Below, piece after piece: positions 20,119 to 29,016 of a stretch of 31,540 nucleotides of DNA. The translations under genes were made by a program, and so were the position numbers. This DNA is from a virus. Under the pieces are notes generated by a model that saw only the letters and a list, made by a program, of their open reading frames with translations, made no database searches and was not told the origin of the DNA. Positions within the stretch are counted from its first letter, which is position 1. Every line of letters begins with the position of its first letter. Location: positions 1 through 31,540 of the IMG/VR virus record IMGVR_UViG_3300048032_000129, one strand, 5' to 3'.

Positions 20119-23100
20119 TGATCACTGTAAGGTTGCCTGACGGCAGATCTGTAAATGTAAATACAGATGATCAAAAAGTTGCCAGAAGCACTGCTCAAAA
20201 ATATCTAGATGAAAACCCATTAGTAGAGCGTGGTGCCCAGCTAGGCGAAGAAGACGTATCTGCCCTTGGTGATATTGGCCGAGGCATAGGTGCGGGCGTT
20301 GTCGGTGCTGTAGAGGGTGTTGCTTCTCTTCCAGCAGAACTAATCGACTACGCTACTGATGCAGAAGAAAGCAATGCTGAAGCGGTGAGAGATTTCTTCA
20401 GCCAATACAAACCAACCACATACACGACTTTAGGCGAAGCTGCAAAATTCATCACACAGTTTGCAGTCCCAGGTGGCGCTGCTGCAAAAGCAGCAAAGGC
20501 CGCTCAGCTTGGTCGCGCTGGACAAATTGGCTCCTTTGCCGCTGCAGATTTCGCAGCCACTACGCCTGATGTTGAAACCCTTGGCGACTTCTTTGATGGC
20601 GGACCAACCAAAAGACTTGATGCTTCTGAGCTAGAAGGTGCTGAACGCGCTGCTGCAGAACTTGGCAACAGACTTAAAGTGGCTGGTGAAGGAGCAACTT
20701 TATTGCTTGGAGTACCTGCCGCAGTCAGAGTTGCTGCTCCAGTGATAGGCAAAGGAGTTGATGCTGTTGCAAGCACAGACGTTGTAAAGCGCACCGCTCA
20801 AGCCATCAAAGATCCAGACAGTATCTTAGAAAATGTTGGTGTTAAAGCTGACATAGAAGACCCTACCTTCTTGCAAAGAAACCTAGCTCAAGCTTCAAAG
20901 AAAGCTAGAAAGTACCTGACTTTTCAAGGCGAGATGCCAGATGTGTTTAGCCGTCAGCTACAAGCATTGAAGACCCAGCAGATCAGCGCACAAAATCAAC
21001 GTGCTCGTCAGAGCATGGAAGAAGTAGATAACGCGCTCAAAGCGTTGAAGAGCAGTGGCAATCTAACCGAGACAGATGAGCGACTGACGCTTAATGCGCT
21101 GAACAATTACATGTTTGCTGAAAACGTTGGAGTCTCAACTGCCCCAGGGTTTAAGCCTAGAGACGTGGTCAGACAGGAAGGACGTGAGGCTCTTGTTGCC
21201 CTAGACAGAAAGCTTAAAGGCGCCACATCAAAGTCATTGTTTGGAGGCAAGCGAGAGTTAAGTCTTCTTGATGCTGCAGATAAGTTCAGGACTCAGATTG
21301 ATAACCTGTCTGACACGATCCGTAACGATACATTTCTGACCAAGGATTTGTCCGAAGGACTTTCAAACGCGATTAAAGACAACAAAGGTTATTACGCCAC
21401 AAGAATGTATCGGTCTTTCAAGGACAAAGATGCGTATGTGCCAAATCAAGATCAACTAAGAAACGCACTTGATGAAATCATAAAGATTTCTGAGAGCGTC
21501 CCTGGTCAAGGCCTATCAGAAGAAGCTGCTCTAGGGGTGCTTAATGACTTGAGGCAAAAGGTTTCATTTAACAACCCTAACACTAAGCCCTCAGATCAAT
21601 TCAATGACTTAACTCTTTCTGGTGTTAGGCGGGGCCCGTTAAAAGACAGAAAGTTAAATGATCTTCCTGCAGTCAGAGACTTCTTGGGTGAATACTCTGG
21701 TGCCTCTGAAGTGATTGGAAGAATAAAGAAAAAGGACGGGAACTTTGGCCTTGGGACCATCAGGCAAAGATCTTTAGAAGAGCAGCGCATCGGCATCAGA
21801 ACGAAAGCGATTGACACGATTGATGGCATGTCAAAGGCCATTAACAAGGCAAGATACTTTCAAAACTTGAACGCTTACAACAATACCCTTCCTGATGGCA
21901 GCAAGTTTATTTTTGATTCTAGGCCAGTGACTTCGTCGCTTCAGGAAGCTGATAGCTATAAGCGTGTTGGCATGGAAGGTTCTCTTAGTGACGCAGCAGT
22001 AACAACAGAGGCTAAACAAAAATACGGGCCGCTTGCAGGCAAGTACGTCAAAGAAGAATACCTGCGCGCAATAGAAGACATGCCTCAGCAGATCTTGAGT
22101 GCAGACACAAACAGAATCTGGGCCACGTTCTTAGCGGCAAAAGGCTTTTCCCAAGTAGCAAAAACAGTTCTAAGCCCAATAACGCAAATACGAAACGCAA
22201 CCACTGCATCTTTCTTTGCGCTGAAGAACGGTAACTTCGGCAACGCAGAGAACCTAATAGATTCAGCACAGACTGTGTTCAGCCAAATAGGCCAGAGGCT
22301 TGTTGATCTTCCTTCAGGAAGTACGCCACAAGAATTGGCTAAGAAGATTGGACGATCAGGTTCTTTGGTAAAAGGAAATAAAGATGAAACTGTCAACATC
22401 AAGAAGGGCGACATAGATAACTACTATGACGATCTGATTGAGCTTGGGATCGTAAACACGAATGCCAAGATCGGTGAGTTTGAAAACCTTTTCAAGGATG
22501 CCCTTAGCGCCAAGAAGGGGGTATTCGGCAGGAAATATGTTGAGGCTGCTGCAAATATACAAAACACCTTCGCCGGTAAGTTGTACCAGGGGTCTGATGA
22601 CATCTGGAAAATATACAGCTATGAGATGGAGCTTGGCCGTCTCATGGATGCGTTCAAGAAAGGCGCAAAAAAAATACCTGTGACAGATGTTCAGAATCAA
22701 TTGATGCTTAAAGGCCGGTCTGTATCTGAATTACAAGGACTTGAACTGCAGCAGTTCTTGAAGAGAGAAGCGGCATCGATAGTTAAAGACACAGTTCCTA
22801 ACTACGCCCGTGTTCCTCAAGCAATTCAACAACTAAGAAGGTTGCCGTTTGGTAACTTTGTTGCATTCCCTGCTGAGATCATCAGAACGTCTGCCAGCGT
22901 CTATAGCCGAGCGATGAAAGAGCTTGGCAACGAATCAACCGCCATTAGATCTATTGGCATGCGTCGATTGCTGGGGTCATTGACGGTTGATGGCGGCCTT
23001 TATGGCGGCTTGATGGCCGGGGGACTAGCATTAACCGGCTCTGATTTAGAACAAGTTAATGCATACAAGCGTTCTTTTGCTGCTGATTGGGAACGCAACG

Positions 23101-24260
23101 CCATGCTAATTCCCATCGCAACGGATAAAAATGGCAACATTACTGACTTCTATAACTTCTCGTACACAAATCCGTATGACTACTTAACAAGATCTGGCCG
23201 CGCCGTTTTCAATGCGGTGAATAACGGCATCACATCTGAGAAAGAACTTAATCAAATAGCTTTTGATGCGGCAGTAGAAAGTGGTCGAGAGTTCTTTTCA
23301 CCATTTCTTGGCGAGTCAATATTAACTGAAAAGATCTTGGATATAGGTCGAAACCAAACAAGGTTTGGTCGTCCTGTTTACAACGACTCAGACCCGTTTG
23401 ATGTGAAGGTTGGTAAGTCTTTTTCCCACTTGGCAGAAGGCCTAACGCCTGGAGCATCTCCTGTTGAAATAACATCAACCGTCACGTCGCCTTTGCCTGG
23501 CGGTCTTGGGTTGAGATTTGGTGACTTCCCTAAAGCCATAGGTCTTGCTGCCGGTATAACAGACCCAGAAGATGCAGTGAAACGATCTGGCGCACGAATT
23601 GACCCCATGGGAGAGTTTACTGAGGCTTTGACTGGAGTTAAGGCAATTAAGCCAAAGATTGAAACTTCCTTGATGTATCGTGGGTACGAAGCTGGAAGGC
23701 AGGTTAGGGATGCTGCAGGAATCTTCAATCAAATAGCCAAGACAAGCGGTAAAGCGGACGCAGAGGATTTGACCAAAGCTTACATCACCGCAAACGAACA
23801 AAGATTTAAAGCATTGCGCGACTTGAACACGGCGATTGAAGACGCAAAGACCCTTGGTCTTTCTACTTCAGAAATTGTAAAACCACTAAGGAAGGCTAAG
23901 GTTCCTCAATTAAACTACGTTCTTTCCGGTCGATTTAATGCATTCTTCCCAAGCAAAGAAACCATAGCTTTTGCAGTTCAATCAAACGAAGACAAGCTTT
24001 CAAACCCATTTGATTTTGGCGCAATTGGTGAAGCTAGAAGTCAGTTCCAAGGCGCCCGATTCAGACCACAGGCTCAAGCCGAAGCACAGGCCGCTAGGAT
24101 GGAAGCTTTGCAACAAGCCTCTGCACCACAAGGTGTTCCTCAAAGTGCGCCTACACAGCCTAGCACAGCGCCTGTTGCACCTCAGATGCCATCCCTGTTT
24201 AATCGTGCATCACAGTTCCTGCGCCAGCAGGAAGAAGAGAAACTTATGGGCGGTAGTTGA
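20118..24260 (+). CDS. Large internal virion / DNA ejection protein
   Basis: A 1380-residue protein, the largest in the window, coupled by TAATG. It begins with a short domain (ITVRLPDGRSVNVNTDDQ, then KVARSTAQKYLDENP). Gly/Ala amphipathic stretches follow (GRGIGAGVVGAVEGVASLPA; GGAAAKAAKAAQLGRAG). A long helical centre runs to a conserved-looking segment near residues 893-925 (VPNYARVPQAIQQLRRLPFG, NFVAFPAEIIRTSA) and a hydrophobic patch at 953-975. The end is Gln/Ala/Pro-rich. Very large proteins last in the structural block are usually ejection proteins that cross the cell envelope ahead of the DNA. No lysozyme or transglycosylase motif was found. Confidence 0.78.
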   Translation: MITVRLPDGRSVNVNTDDQKVARSTAQKYLDENPLVERGAQLGEEDVSALGDIGRGIGAGVVGAVEGVASLPAELIDYATDAEESNAEAVRDFFSQYKPTTYTTLGEAAKFITQFAVPGGAAAKAAKAAQLGRAGQIGSFAAADFAATTPDVETLGDFFDGGPTKRLDASELEGAERAAAELGNRLKVAGEGATLLLGVPAAVRVAAPVIGKGVDAVASTDVVKRTAQAIKDPDSILENVGVKADIEDPTFLQRNLAQASKKARKYLTFQGEMPDVFSRQLQALKTQQISAQNQRARQSMEEVDNALKALKSSGNLTETDERLTLNALNNYMFAENVGVSTAPGFKPRDVVRQEGREALVALDRKLKGATSKSLFGGKRELSLLDAADKFRTQIDNLSDTIRNDTFLTKDLSEGLSNAIKDNKGYYATRMYRSFKDKDAYVPNQDQLRNALDEIIKISESVPGQGLSEEAALGVLNDLRQKVSFNNPNTKPSDQFNDLTLSGVRRGPLKDRKLNDLPAVRDFLGEYSGASEVIGRIKKKDGNFGLGTIRQRSLEEQRIGIRTKAIDTIDGMSKAINKARYFQNLNAYNNTLPDGSKFIFDSRPVTSSLQEADSYKRVGMEGSLSDAAVTTEAKQKYGPLAGKYVKEEYLRAIEDMPQQILSADTNRIWATFLAAKGFSQVAKTVLSPITQIRNATTASFFALKNGNFGNAENLIDSAQTVFSQIGQRLVDLPSGSTPQELAKKIGRSGSLVKGNKDETVNIKKGDIDNYYDDLIELGIVNTNAKIGEFENLFKDALSAKKGVFGRKYVEAAANIQNTFAGKLYQGSDDIWKIYSYEMELGRLMDAFKKGAKKIPVTDVQNQLMLKGRSVSELQGLELQQFLKREAASIVKDTVPNYARVPQAIQQLRRLPFGNFVAFPAEIIRTSASVYSRAMKELGNESTAIRSIGMRRLLGSLTVDGGLYGGLMAGGLALTGSDLEQVNAYKRSFAADWERNAMLIPIATDKNGNITDFYNFSYTNPYDYLTRSGRAVFNAVNNGITSEKELNQIAFDAAVESGREFFSPFLGESILTEKILDIGRNQTRFGRPVYNDSDPFDVKVGKSFSHLAEGLTPGASPVEITSTVTSPLPGGLGLRFGDFPKAIGLAAGITDPEDAVKRSGARIDPMGEFTEALTGVKAIKPKIETSLMYRGYEAGRQVRDAAGIFNQIAKTSGKADAEDLTKAYITANEQRFKALRDLNTAIEDAKTLGLSTSEIVKPLRKAKVPQLNYVLSGRFNAFFPSKETIAFAVQSNEDKLSNPFDFGAIGEARSQFQGARFRPQAQAEAQAARMEALQQASAPQGVPQSAPTQPSTAPVAPQMPSLFNRASQFLRQQEEEKLMGGS

Positions 24261-24261
24261 T

Positions 24262-24633
24262 GTGATCCCAAAGAGGGCGCCAAGGAAGGGCAAGAGCAAG
24301 TACTTCGCAAAGAAGACTGAGTACGACGGCATTGTCTTTGACTCCAAGCTTGAAGCAGCACGATACAAAATCCTGAAGAAATACGAAGCCACTGGCGAAC
24401 TGACCGACCTCGAGGTTCAGGTGGATTTCCCGTGCAGGATCACAGTGGATGGTGAAGACAAGAAGATCTGCTCATACATCGCAGACTTTCGCTACAAGCG
24501 CGATGGTGAGGTGGTGGTAGAGGACGTTAAGGGTGTGATCACCCAAGTGTTCGCGCTCAAGAAAAAGCTAGTCGAAGCCCTCTACCCTGGAACCAAAATA
24601 CTGATCGTCAAAGACCCAAGAGACTGGGACTAG
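24262..24633 (+). CDS. PD-(D/E)XK nuclease (DUF1064-like)
   Basis: A 123-residue protein from GTG 24262, one base after the previous stop; the frame is open further upstream but only inside the large virion gene. It reads KSKYFAKKTEYDGIVFDSKL followed by EAARY. The likely active site is Glu31, Asp75 (IADFRYKRDG) and Asp88-x-Lys90 (VVEDVKG), the PD-(D/E)XK pattern, as in T7 endonuclease I-like Holliday junction enzymes. It may trim branched DNA before packaging. That is inference; DUF1064 members are often just called phage nucleases. Its TAG shares bases with the stop of the opposing gene. Confidence 0.8.
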   Translation: MIPKRAPRKGKSKYFAKKTEYDGIVFDSKLEAARYKILKKYEATGELTDLEVQVDFPCRITVDGEDKKICSYIADFRYKRDGEVVVEDVKGVITQVFALKKKLVEALYPGTKILIVKDPRDWD

Positions 24634-25721
24634 AACGGAACCTTGCGCTCATCGACGTTATCTAGGTAGCTACCTGGGAAGTCACGTCGCACGCTTTCAC
24701 CCGTCATCATAAGACCAGCATCGAACTCTGCCTTCGATAGCTCTCTGATCTCAGAACTACTGTAATGATACTCACCCGTCACCTCAGACGTTGAGTTGTA
24801 GAACTCCATGATCCCAACCTGATAAGCAGTAGAATCGTCTGTGCTTTTTCCTGGAAGGTGATTTGCATTAACCAGCGCAGGTATCCACATGTGATCTTTG
24901 CACCCGTCTCGCTGCTCCTGAAGCGTCAGAGACTTCTCCTTTCGCTTGCAGTACCACACGGCACCGTTTGATTCAGTCAGCGGCTTCACGTTCTTGCAGT
25001 TTCTGCAGTTGACCGACTCCGGCAGACGGCGCCCGTAGTAGATATCACGGTACAAGTTGGACTCATTCTTCATGCGCCAGTCTTTTTCAGACATGCGTGT
25101 GCTCTTGTCGGGCGCGTCACTGGTGATGATGCGATAAGCCTTAGCTTGTGCCTTGTCCCAAATGTCTGGGTTAAAGTCGATGATCTCTTCGTACACCTCA
25201 CTATTGTTCTTGTTGACCACCACCACCATGCACATGGTCAGGCCAAGCGCGCCCATGTAAGCGTGGATCTGCCATCGATACGTTTCACTCCAGGCTTCGT
25301 AACTCTGCAGTTTCACAAGCTCCTTGAACCGCTTGTCGTTGGCGCTCTTCACCTCAAGCAGCAAGACCACCTCTTCGCTGGGCGGTGGAAATATGCCCTT
25401 GAGAAGCCCGTCACACGAGCCTGCGAAGTGTCCGCCAAAGAACGATGCACGGAATTGGTTTCCGTCCTTGTCGTGCGAGGCAATAGATATCACGTCGGTA
25501 TCGCGAATGTTATCGACTACCTGATCTTCAATGCGGTTGCCTAGATCGAACAGGCGCAGCATCCTGCCTCCAAAGGTAGATGGCAAACACCAATGGAAGC
25601 CCATCCATTGCTTGTACTCATCGTCATCACCGATGCCGCTGAAGCCAAGGTGGCCGCGGCTACGGCCTTCCTTCTCTGCTATTTGTTCATCGATCCGATC
25701 AAAAATGGACGCTGACGACAT
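24630..25721 (-). CDS. RecB/Cas4-type PD-(D/E)XK exonuclease
   Basis: A 363-residue protein. Glu65 (NRIEDQVV), Asp104 (GSCDGLLKG), Glu123-x-Lys125 (LLLEVKSAND) and Gln151-x3-Tyr155 (WQIHAYMG) give all the core motifs of a RecB-type nuclease. C-terminal Cys239-x2-Cys242, Cys258 and Cys274 could bind zinc or an Fe-S cluster. Such enzymes chew DNA ends to make single strands for recombination. It is the last gene of the leftward unit and overlaps the helicase gene by 23 bases, suggesting paired action. Whether the Cys group binds Fe-S or zinc cannot be told from sequence. Confidence 0.86.
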   Translation of the reverse strand: MSSASIFDRIDEQIAEKEGRSRGHLGFSGIGDDDEYKQWMGFHWCLPSTFGGRMLRLFDLGNRIEDQVVDNIRDTDVISIASHDKDGNQFRASFFGGHFAGSCDGLLKGIFPPPSEEVVLLLEVKSANDKRFKELVKLQSYEAWSETYRWQIHAYMGALGLTMCMVVVVNKNNSEVYEEIIDFNPDIWDKAQAKAYRIITSDAPDKSTRMSEKDWRMKNESNLYRDIYYGRRLPESVNCRNCKNVKPLTESNGAVWYCKRKEKSLTLQEQRDGCKDHMWIPALVNANHLPGKSTDDSTAYQVGIMEFYNSTSEVTGEYHYSSSEIRELSKAEFDAGLMMTGESVRRDFPGSYLDNVDERKVPF

Positions 25722-27369
25722 TCCAGTACCTTCCTTCTTTTCTTACAGTTATTTGTTTGATGTGGCTTAAAGCCTTTTCATTGTTCACCTGGTCAACCGC
25801 ATCATCGATGTTGATTGGGCAAGCGTAGTTGTTTGTGAGGGCCCGCCACTTACGCTCTGCAAGCGAGCCTGCTTTGCCGCGCATACCCAGCATGATGGGC
25901 ATGTTCTGTGGCCAGTATTCGTTAGGGCTAGAAAACGCAACGTTCAAGTAGTCGTTGCCGTTCTTTGACTTCTTCTTCTGCGCCGTAATGAAGTCGATGT
26001 TCTTGATCTTCTCAAGCTTCTGCGCTGGTTCATCAAGCTCGTCAGAAAGAACCGATCCTTGAGCAGCTTGCCTAGTTGCGGCAGCATCCTTCTCTTCTTC
26101 TTCAAACAGTTTGGGTTGCTGTACGGGAACAGGCTTGAGTGCGCCGCATTCGACACAGGTCTTATCGTCCATGTCGTTGACAGCGACACAAGAGTCACAA
26201 ATCCAGATCTTTGTTTCTTTCTCTTTGTCTTCATCTTTGGGCGTGACGGGTCTAGCTGTATCAATGCAGCCATGACGGTTCATGTTCTCGCCGTAGTCCA
26301 ACAGCAAGCAGTCTTTCTTATCACCCCAGGTCCGCATACCACGACCACAGATCTGCATGTACAGGCCCAATGATTTGGTGGGGCGTAGCAGCGCGATGCA
26401 GTCGGTACGAGGCGCGTCCCAACCCTCAGTAAGTACGGCGACGTTACACAGCGCGTGTATCTTGCCGTCCTCAAAGCGTTCCAGTATATCCTCACGCTGA
26501 GCCTGGGGCGTTTCACCTGTCACAACTGCAGCCTCGATACCAGCTTGGCGCAAGTACATGCACATCTTCTCGGCGTGGGCCACTGTGATACAGAAGAACA
26601 CACTGCTCATCCTGCCCTTGCTGTACGCCTTGTCGATCCAATCGGCAACAATGGACAGCATGGTTTGATCTTCCATGGCCAGTTTCTCAATGTCTGACTC
26701 ACGATAGTCACCACCCTTGAACTTCACTCGTGCGGTAGAAGCATCGATCACAGCGTCATCGCTGACCTTGTATGCCGAAAGACGGCACAGATAGCCGTTC
26801 TTGATCATCTCTGGGATGCCTACGCGGTAGGCTACGCCTGAGAAAAACTGACCGTCTAGGCCGTATATGAAGCCCTGACCCATACGAAAAGGGGTGGCGG
26901 TCACGCCAAGGATCTTGGGCGGTGTCCACTGCTCTTCATCAAAGTAGTCAAAGATCTTGCGGTATCGCGTCTTCGGGTCTGGCGCCACATGGTGGGCCTC
27001 GTCCACAATGATGTAGTCGAAATGGCCAGAAGAAGCCAGCCGCTTGGGTGTGGCCAGCGTGTCTCTGCTGGCAATCACGATACGACCATCGACTTCGTAC
27101 TGGCGAAGACCGGCTGCAAGGATTCCAGATGGCGCACATGGCCATACTTTCTTGAGTTTGTCTTCCGCCTGGGTGACAAGCTCCTGTCGATGCGCGAGGA
27201 TCAAGACTCTGCAGTCAGGCTCAGCCTCAAACAGTTGCTTGATGAGGTTGGCAAAAACAACCGTCTTGCCAGCCCCAGTAGGTAGGACGATTAACGGATG
27301 TGTTGCTTGGGTATCAAACCAGTGCAGTGCTGCTTCAATTGCTTCTTCTTGATAATACCTTAGCTTCAT
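25699..27369 (-). CDS. SF2 DEAH-box helicase with zinc ribbon
   Basis: A 556-residue protein with a Q-motif-like start (MKLRYYQEEAIEAAL), Walker A PTGAGKT (30-36), DEAH (123-126), VTATPFR (156-162), motif V LTEGWDAP (313-320) and motif VI QICGRGMR (339-346). A zinc ribbon follows (Cys391, Cys394, Cys405, Cys408). Residues 420-556 are a phage-type C-terminal region (KKKSKNGNDYLNVAF, ERKWRALTNNYACP). It resembles RecQ/RecG-unrelated, UvrB/Hef-like SF2 helicases found in phage replication modules. AAGGA lies just before the ATG, which is inside the small upstream gene. Role: DNA unwinding in replication or recombination. Confidence 0.9.
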   Translation of the reverse strand: MKLRYYQEEAIEAALHWFDTQATHPLIVLPTGAGKTVVFANLIKQLFEAEPDCRVLILAHRQELVTQAEDKLKKVWPCAPSGILAAGLRQYEVDGRIVIASRDTLATPKRLASSGHFDYIIVDEAHHVAPDPKTRYRKIFDYFDEEQWTPPKILGVTATPFRMGQGFIYGLDGQFFSGVAYRVGIPEMIKNGYLCRLSAYKVSDDAVIDASTARVKFKGGDYRESDIEKLAMEDQTMLSIVADWIDKAYSKGRMSSVFFCITVAHAEKMCMYLRQAGIEAAVVTGETPQAQREDILERFEDGKIHALCNVAVLTEGWDAPRTDCIALLRPTKSLGLYMQICGRGMRTWGDKKDCLLLDYGENMNRHGCIDTARPVTPKDEDKEKETKIWICDSCVAVNDMDDKTCVECGALKPVPVQQPKLFEEEEKDAAATRQAAQGSVLSDELDEPAQKLEKIKNIDFITAQKKKSKNGNDYLNVAFSSPNEYWPQNMPIMLGMRGKAGSLAERKWRALTNNYACPINIDDAVDQVNNEKALSHIKQITVRKEGRYWNVVSVHF

Positions 27370-27514
27370 TCCTTCGCTCTTTCATCAGTTTCCGATACGT
27401 TTGTTGCCAGTACTGCTTAGCCCAGTTGTCATCTGGCGCATCGCGAACCTTGTCTATGCACCGCAGAACGGCGCGTTTACGAGTTTTGAATCGGTCTTCA
27501 GTAGCTAATGACAT
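27335..27514 (-). CDS. Small basic hypothetical protein (59 aa)
   Basis: ATG at 27514 (minus strand) follows AGGAAAGG, a good ribosome site, and the frame ends at TGA 27335-27337. The 59-residue product (MSLATEDRFKTRKRAVLRC, then DDNWAKQYWQQTYRKLMKER) is helical and rich in Arg/Lys. It overlaps the helicase start by 35 bases and the 91-residue gene before it by 10 bases, so it probably couples their translation. It may be a small DNA-associated protein. No family was recognised. Confidence 0.65.
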   Translation of the reverse strand: MSLATEDRFKTRKRAVLRCIDKVRDAPDDNWAKQYWQQTYRKLMKERRNEAKVLSRRSN

Positions 27515-27780
27515 ATCCTTTCCTCGTTTAAGACCTCGGCCATCTTGGCATGAGAACCATCTTCAATGCTTTCCAAAACCTGAGGCAGCAGTTGAGACAT
27601 TAGCTCTATGTCGCCATGAGCCATGTTCCAACCAAGCGAATACACCATCATGACTTCGACCAGGACGCGGGGATCTAGCTCTTCCGCACTGATCTCCATA
27701 AGGTTCCTGATCAAATCCATAGCGTACTCATGAGCTTCGCTGTCACCTTCCATTTCGATTCCGTACTTGTCTTCTTCCAT
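27505..27780 (-). CDS. Acidic hypothetical protein (91 aa)
   Basis: A 91-residue protein preceded by AGAAGGAC. It is strongly acidic and helical (MEEDKYGIEMEGDSEAHEY, then LIRNLMEISAEELDPRVLVE; the central VMMVYSLGWNMAHG is hydrophobic). It overlaps the 59-residue gene by 10 bases. No enzyme or DNA-binding motif is seen. An acidic small protein in a replication operon could be an inhibitor of a host protein or a DNA mimic, but that is speculation. Confidence 0.68.
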   Translation of the reverse strand: MEEDKYGIEMEGDSEAHEYAMDLIRNLMEISAEELDPRVLVEVMMVYSLGWNMAHGDIELMSQLLPQVLESIEDGSHAKMAEVLNEERICH

Positions 27781-27794
27781 AATTCTTTGTCCTT

Positions 27795-28313
27795 CTAATT
27801 CAACGGGACTACGGTTTGTAGCTCAACGTCAAAGTCAAACTTGCACGAAGCCAATGATTCAAGCTTTTTGCTCAGCCTGTTCAACCGCCCTTCTTGAAGA
27901 TACAGGGCTTTTTGGGTTGACTGGCTAACCTCGTAGTCACCTGTTTGAGCTTCCAATCTTTGGGAATCATCCCTGATGGTTAACGCAGTCGTTCCCAAAA
28001 GATCCAACAAGATAGCGATTTCATCGTTAGATAAAGGCGCAGTTGTAACCTCTTTAGGTACGAGCAAAGGCTTTTCGCCCTTTTCAGGGTTAGCTCCAAG
28101 CCAATCGACATACTTCTGCATAACCCTAGAAGATGGTTTGGCGACATCACCTTCAACAAAATCCTTCAAGCTCTTGCGATCAACACCAACCCTCTGGGCA
28201 ATGACCGCAGTCGCTGCCGTTTTCTTCGTTCCGCTTTTGACCGCTTCAGCCATGATGTGGCTGTTCAGTGCGTTACGAGAGAAGCGTATTGTTTTTTCAG
28301 ACTGTAAATTCAT
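27795..28313 (-). CDS. HTH (XRE-like) DNA-binding protein
   Basis: I start at ATG 28313 because AAAGGA lies five to six bases upstream; an ATG at 28319 is in frame but too close to that site. The 172-residue product has a probable helix-turn-helix at about 34-72 (TAVIAQRVGVDRKSLKDFVE, then RVMQKYVDWLG), like the XRE/Cro family. The C-terminal half is helical (IAILLDLLGTTALTIRDD, QKALYLQEGRLNRLSKKLE) and may dimerise. It lies inside the leftward operon and may regulate early or middle genes. Regulation is inferred; no operator is assigned with confidence. Confidence 0.7.
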   Translation of the reverse strand: MNLQSEKTIRFSRNALNSHIMAEAVKSGTKKTAATAVIAQRVGVDRKSLKDFVEGDVAKPSSRVMQKYVDWLGANPEKGEKPLLVPKEVTTAPLSNDEIAILLDLLGTTALTIRDDSQRLEAQTGDYEVSQSTQKALYLQEGRLNRLSKKLESLASCKFDFDVELQTVVPLN

Positions 28314-28329
28314 TCTCATTCCTTTTCTT

Positions 28330-28431
28330 TTATCTACCCACGACCAAAAGCAACACAAACGACAGGGCATATATCGTAACGATGATCCCGATGCCGACTA
28401 TTATTCCTGTCTTTATGTCATTCTTGTCCAT
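28330..28431 (-). CDS. Single-pass membrane peptide (33 aa)
   Basis: ATG 28431 (minus) follows GGAG with about six bases between, a good ribosome site, and the frame ends at TAA 28330-28332. The product MDKNDIKTGIIVGIGIIVTI continues YALSFVLLLVVGR: a short charged N-terminus, then about 24 hydrophobic residues. It sits in the leftward replication operon, just upstream of the HTH-like gene. The strong site and clean membrane profile support a real gene; the function is unknown. Confidence 0.58.
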   Translation of the reverse strand: MDKNDIKTGIIVGIGIIVTIYALSFVLLLVVGR

Positions 28432-28518
28432 GATGTTCTCCAAGTTAGCCCCGCCTTCGGTCACACGGACGGGAACGTGCCATGAGAGGGCTAAACCAAA
28501 CCCCCGACCAATCTCACA

Positions 28519-29004
28519 TCAAGACCAGCTTGCGGTGTTCAGACCTGCGGCTGGCGTAGCCTGTGCCTGTTGTGGCTGCTCAGTTTGAGCGTGGGCCTGA
28601 GGCGCACCGGCACCAGATTTGTACCCACCAATCTTGTTGCTGGGCCCGTACTGGCCTGCAGCAGGCTCGAGTTTGATGGCTGCAGTAAACTGCTTGCCCA
28701 TCGCGGTACGAAGCATGTCGGTGTTCAAGGACTGAGATGCATCCTGTCCCGTTGATCCGATGAAAGCCTTCAGTCGAGACAGGCCAACCTGATTGTTCAG
28801 AACAAAATAATCCCAGACCTTACGACCTGCGTGAGTGGGTCCAACTACGTTGAACTCAATCTTGATCATCTCGTTACCGGCCTTCGACATAGTCTCTTCG
28901 TACATCGCCGCAGCCAGTGTGTAATCGCCTGCTGGCATTGGGGTATTGTCCGAGCCACCAATCTCAATATTGCTGACATCGATTCCTTGATCTAATAGAC
29001 CCAT
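28519..29004 (-). CDS. ssDNA-binding-like protein (DUF669 family)
   Basis: A 161-residue protein with GGAGCAGC before its ATG. The pattern AGDYTLAAAMYEETMSKAG, then NEMIKIEFNVVGPTHAGRKV followed by WDYFVLNN, GKQFTAAIK and YGPSNKIGGY matches DUF669, a family found beside phage recombinases and believed to bind single-stranded DNA in an OB-type fold. Residues 131-158 are a Gln/Ala/Pro-rich disordered tail. The Sak4-like ATPase gene is directly upstream, 12 bases away; this pairing is known in other phages. The exact role is inferred. Confidence 0.78.
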   Translation of the reverse strand: MGLLDQGIDVSNIEIGGSDNTPMPAGDYTLAAAMYEETMSKAGNEMIKIEFNVVGPTHAGRKVWDYFVLNNQVGLSRLKAFIGSTGQDASQSLNTDMLRTAMGKQFTAAIKLEPAAGQYGPSNKIGGYKSGAGAPQAHAQTEQPQQAQATPAAGLNTASWS

Positions 29005-29016
29005 AGTGCTGCTCCT

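Noticed and set aside
23971-24261. Upstream extension of the DUF1064-like nuclease frame
   Set aside because: This part overlaps the end of the large virion gene and has a shadow-like composition; nuclease homology begins after GTG 24262.
25146-27653. Plus-strand open frames opposite the helicase and nuclease genes
   Set aside because: They are antisense shadows; the minus-strand frames carry complete helicase and nuclease motifs.
27795-28313. Evidence of lysogeny from the HTH-like protein
   Set aside because: No integrase, excisionase or attachment site is visible in this window, and HTH proteins are also common in lytic phages; the rest of the genome was not seen.
28445-28483. Twelve-residue ORF on the minus strand before the membrane peptide
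   Set aside because: Too short, no clear ribosome site, and its Arg/Pro-rich product looks like chance coding.
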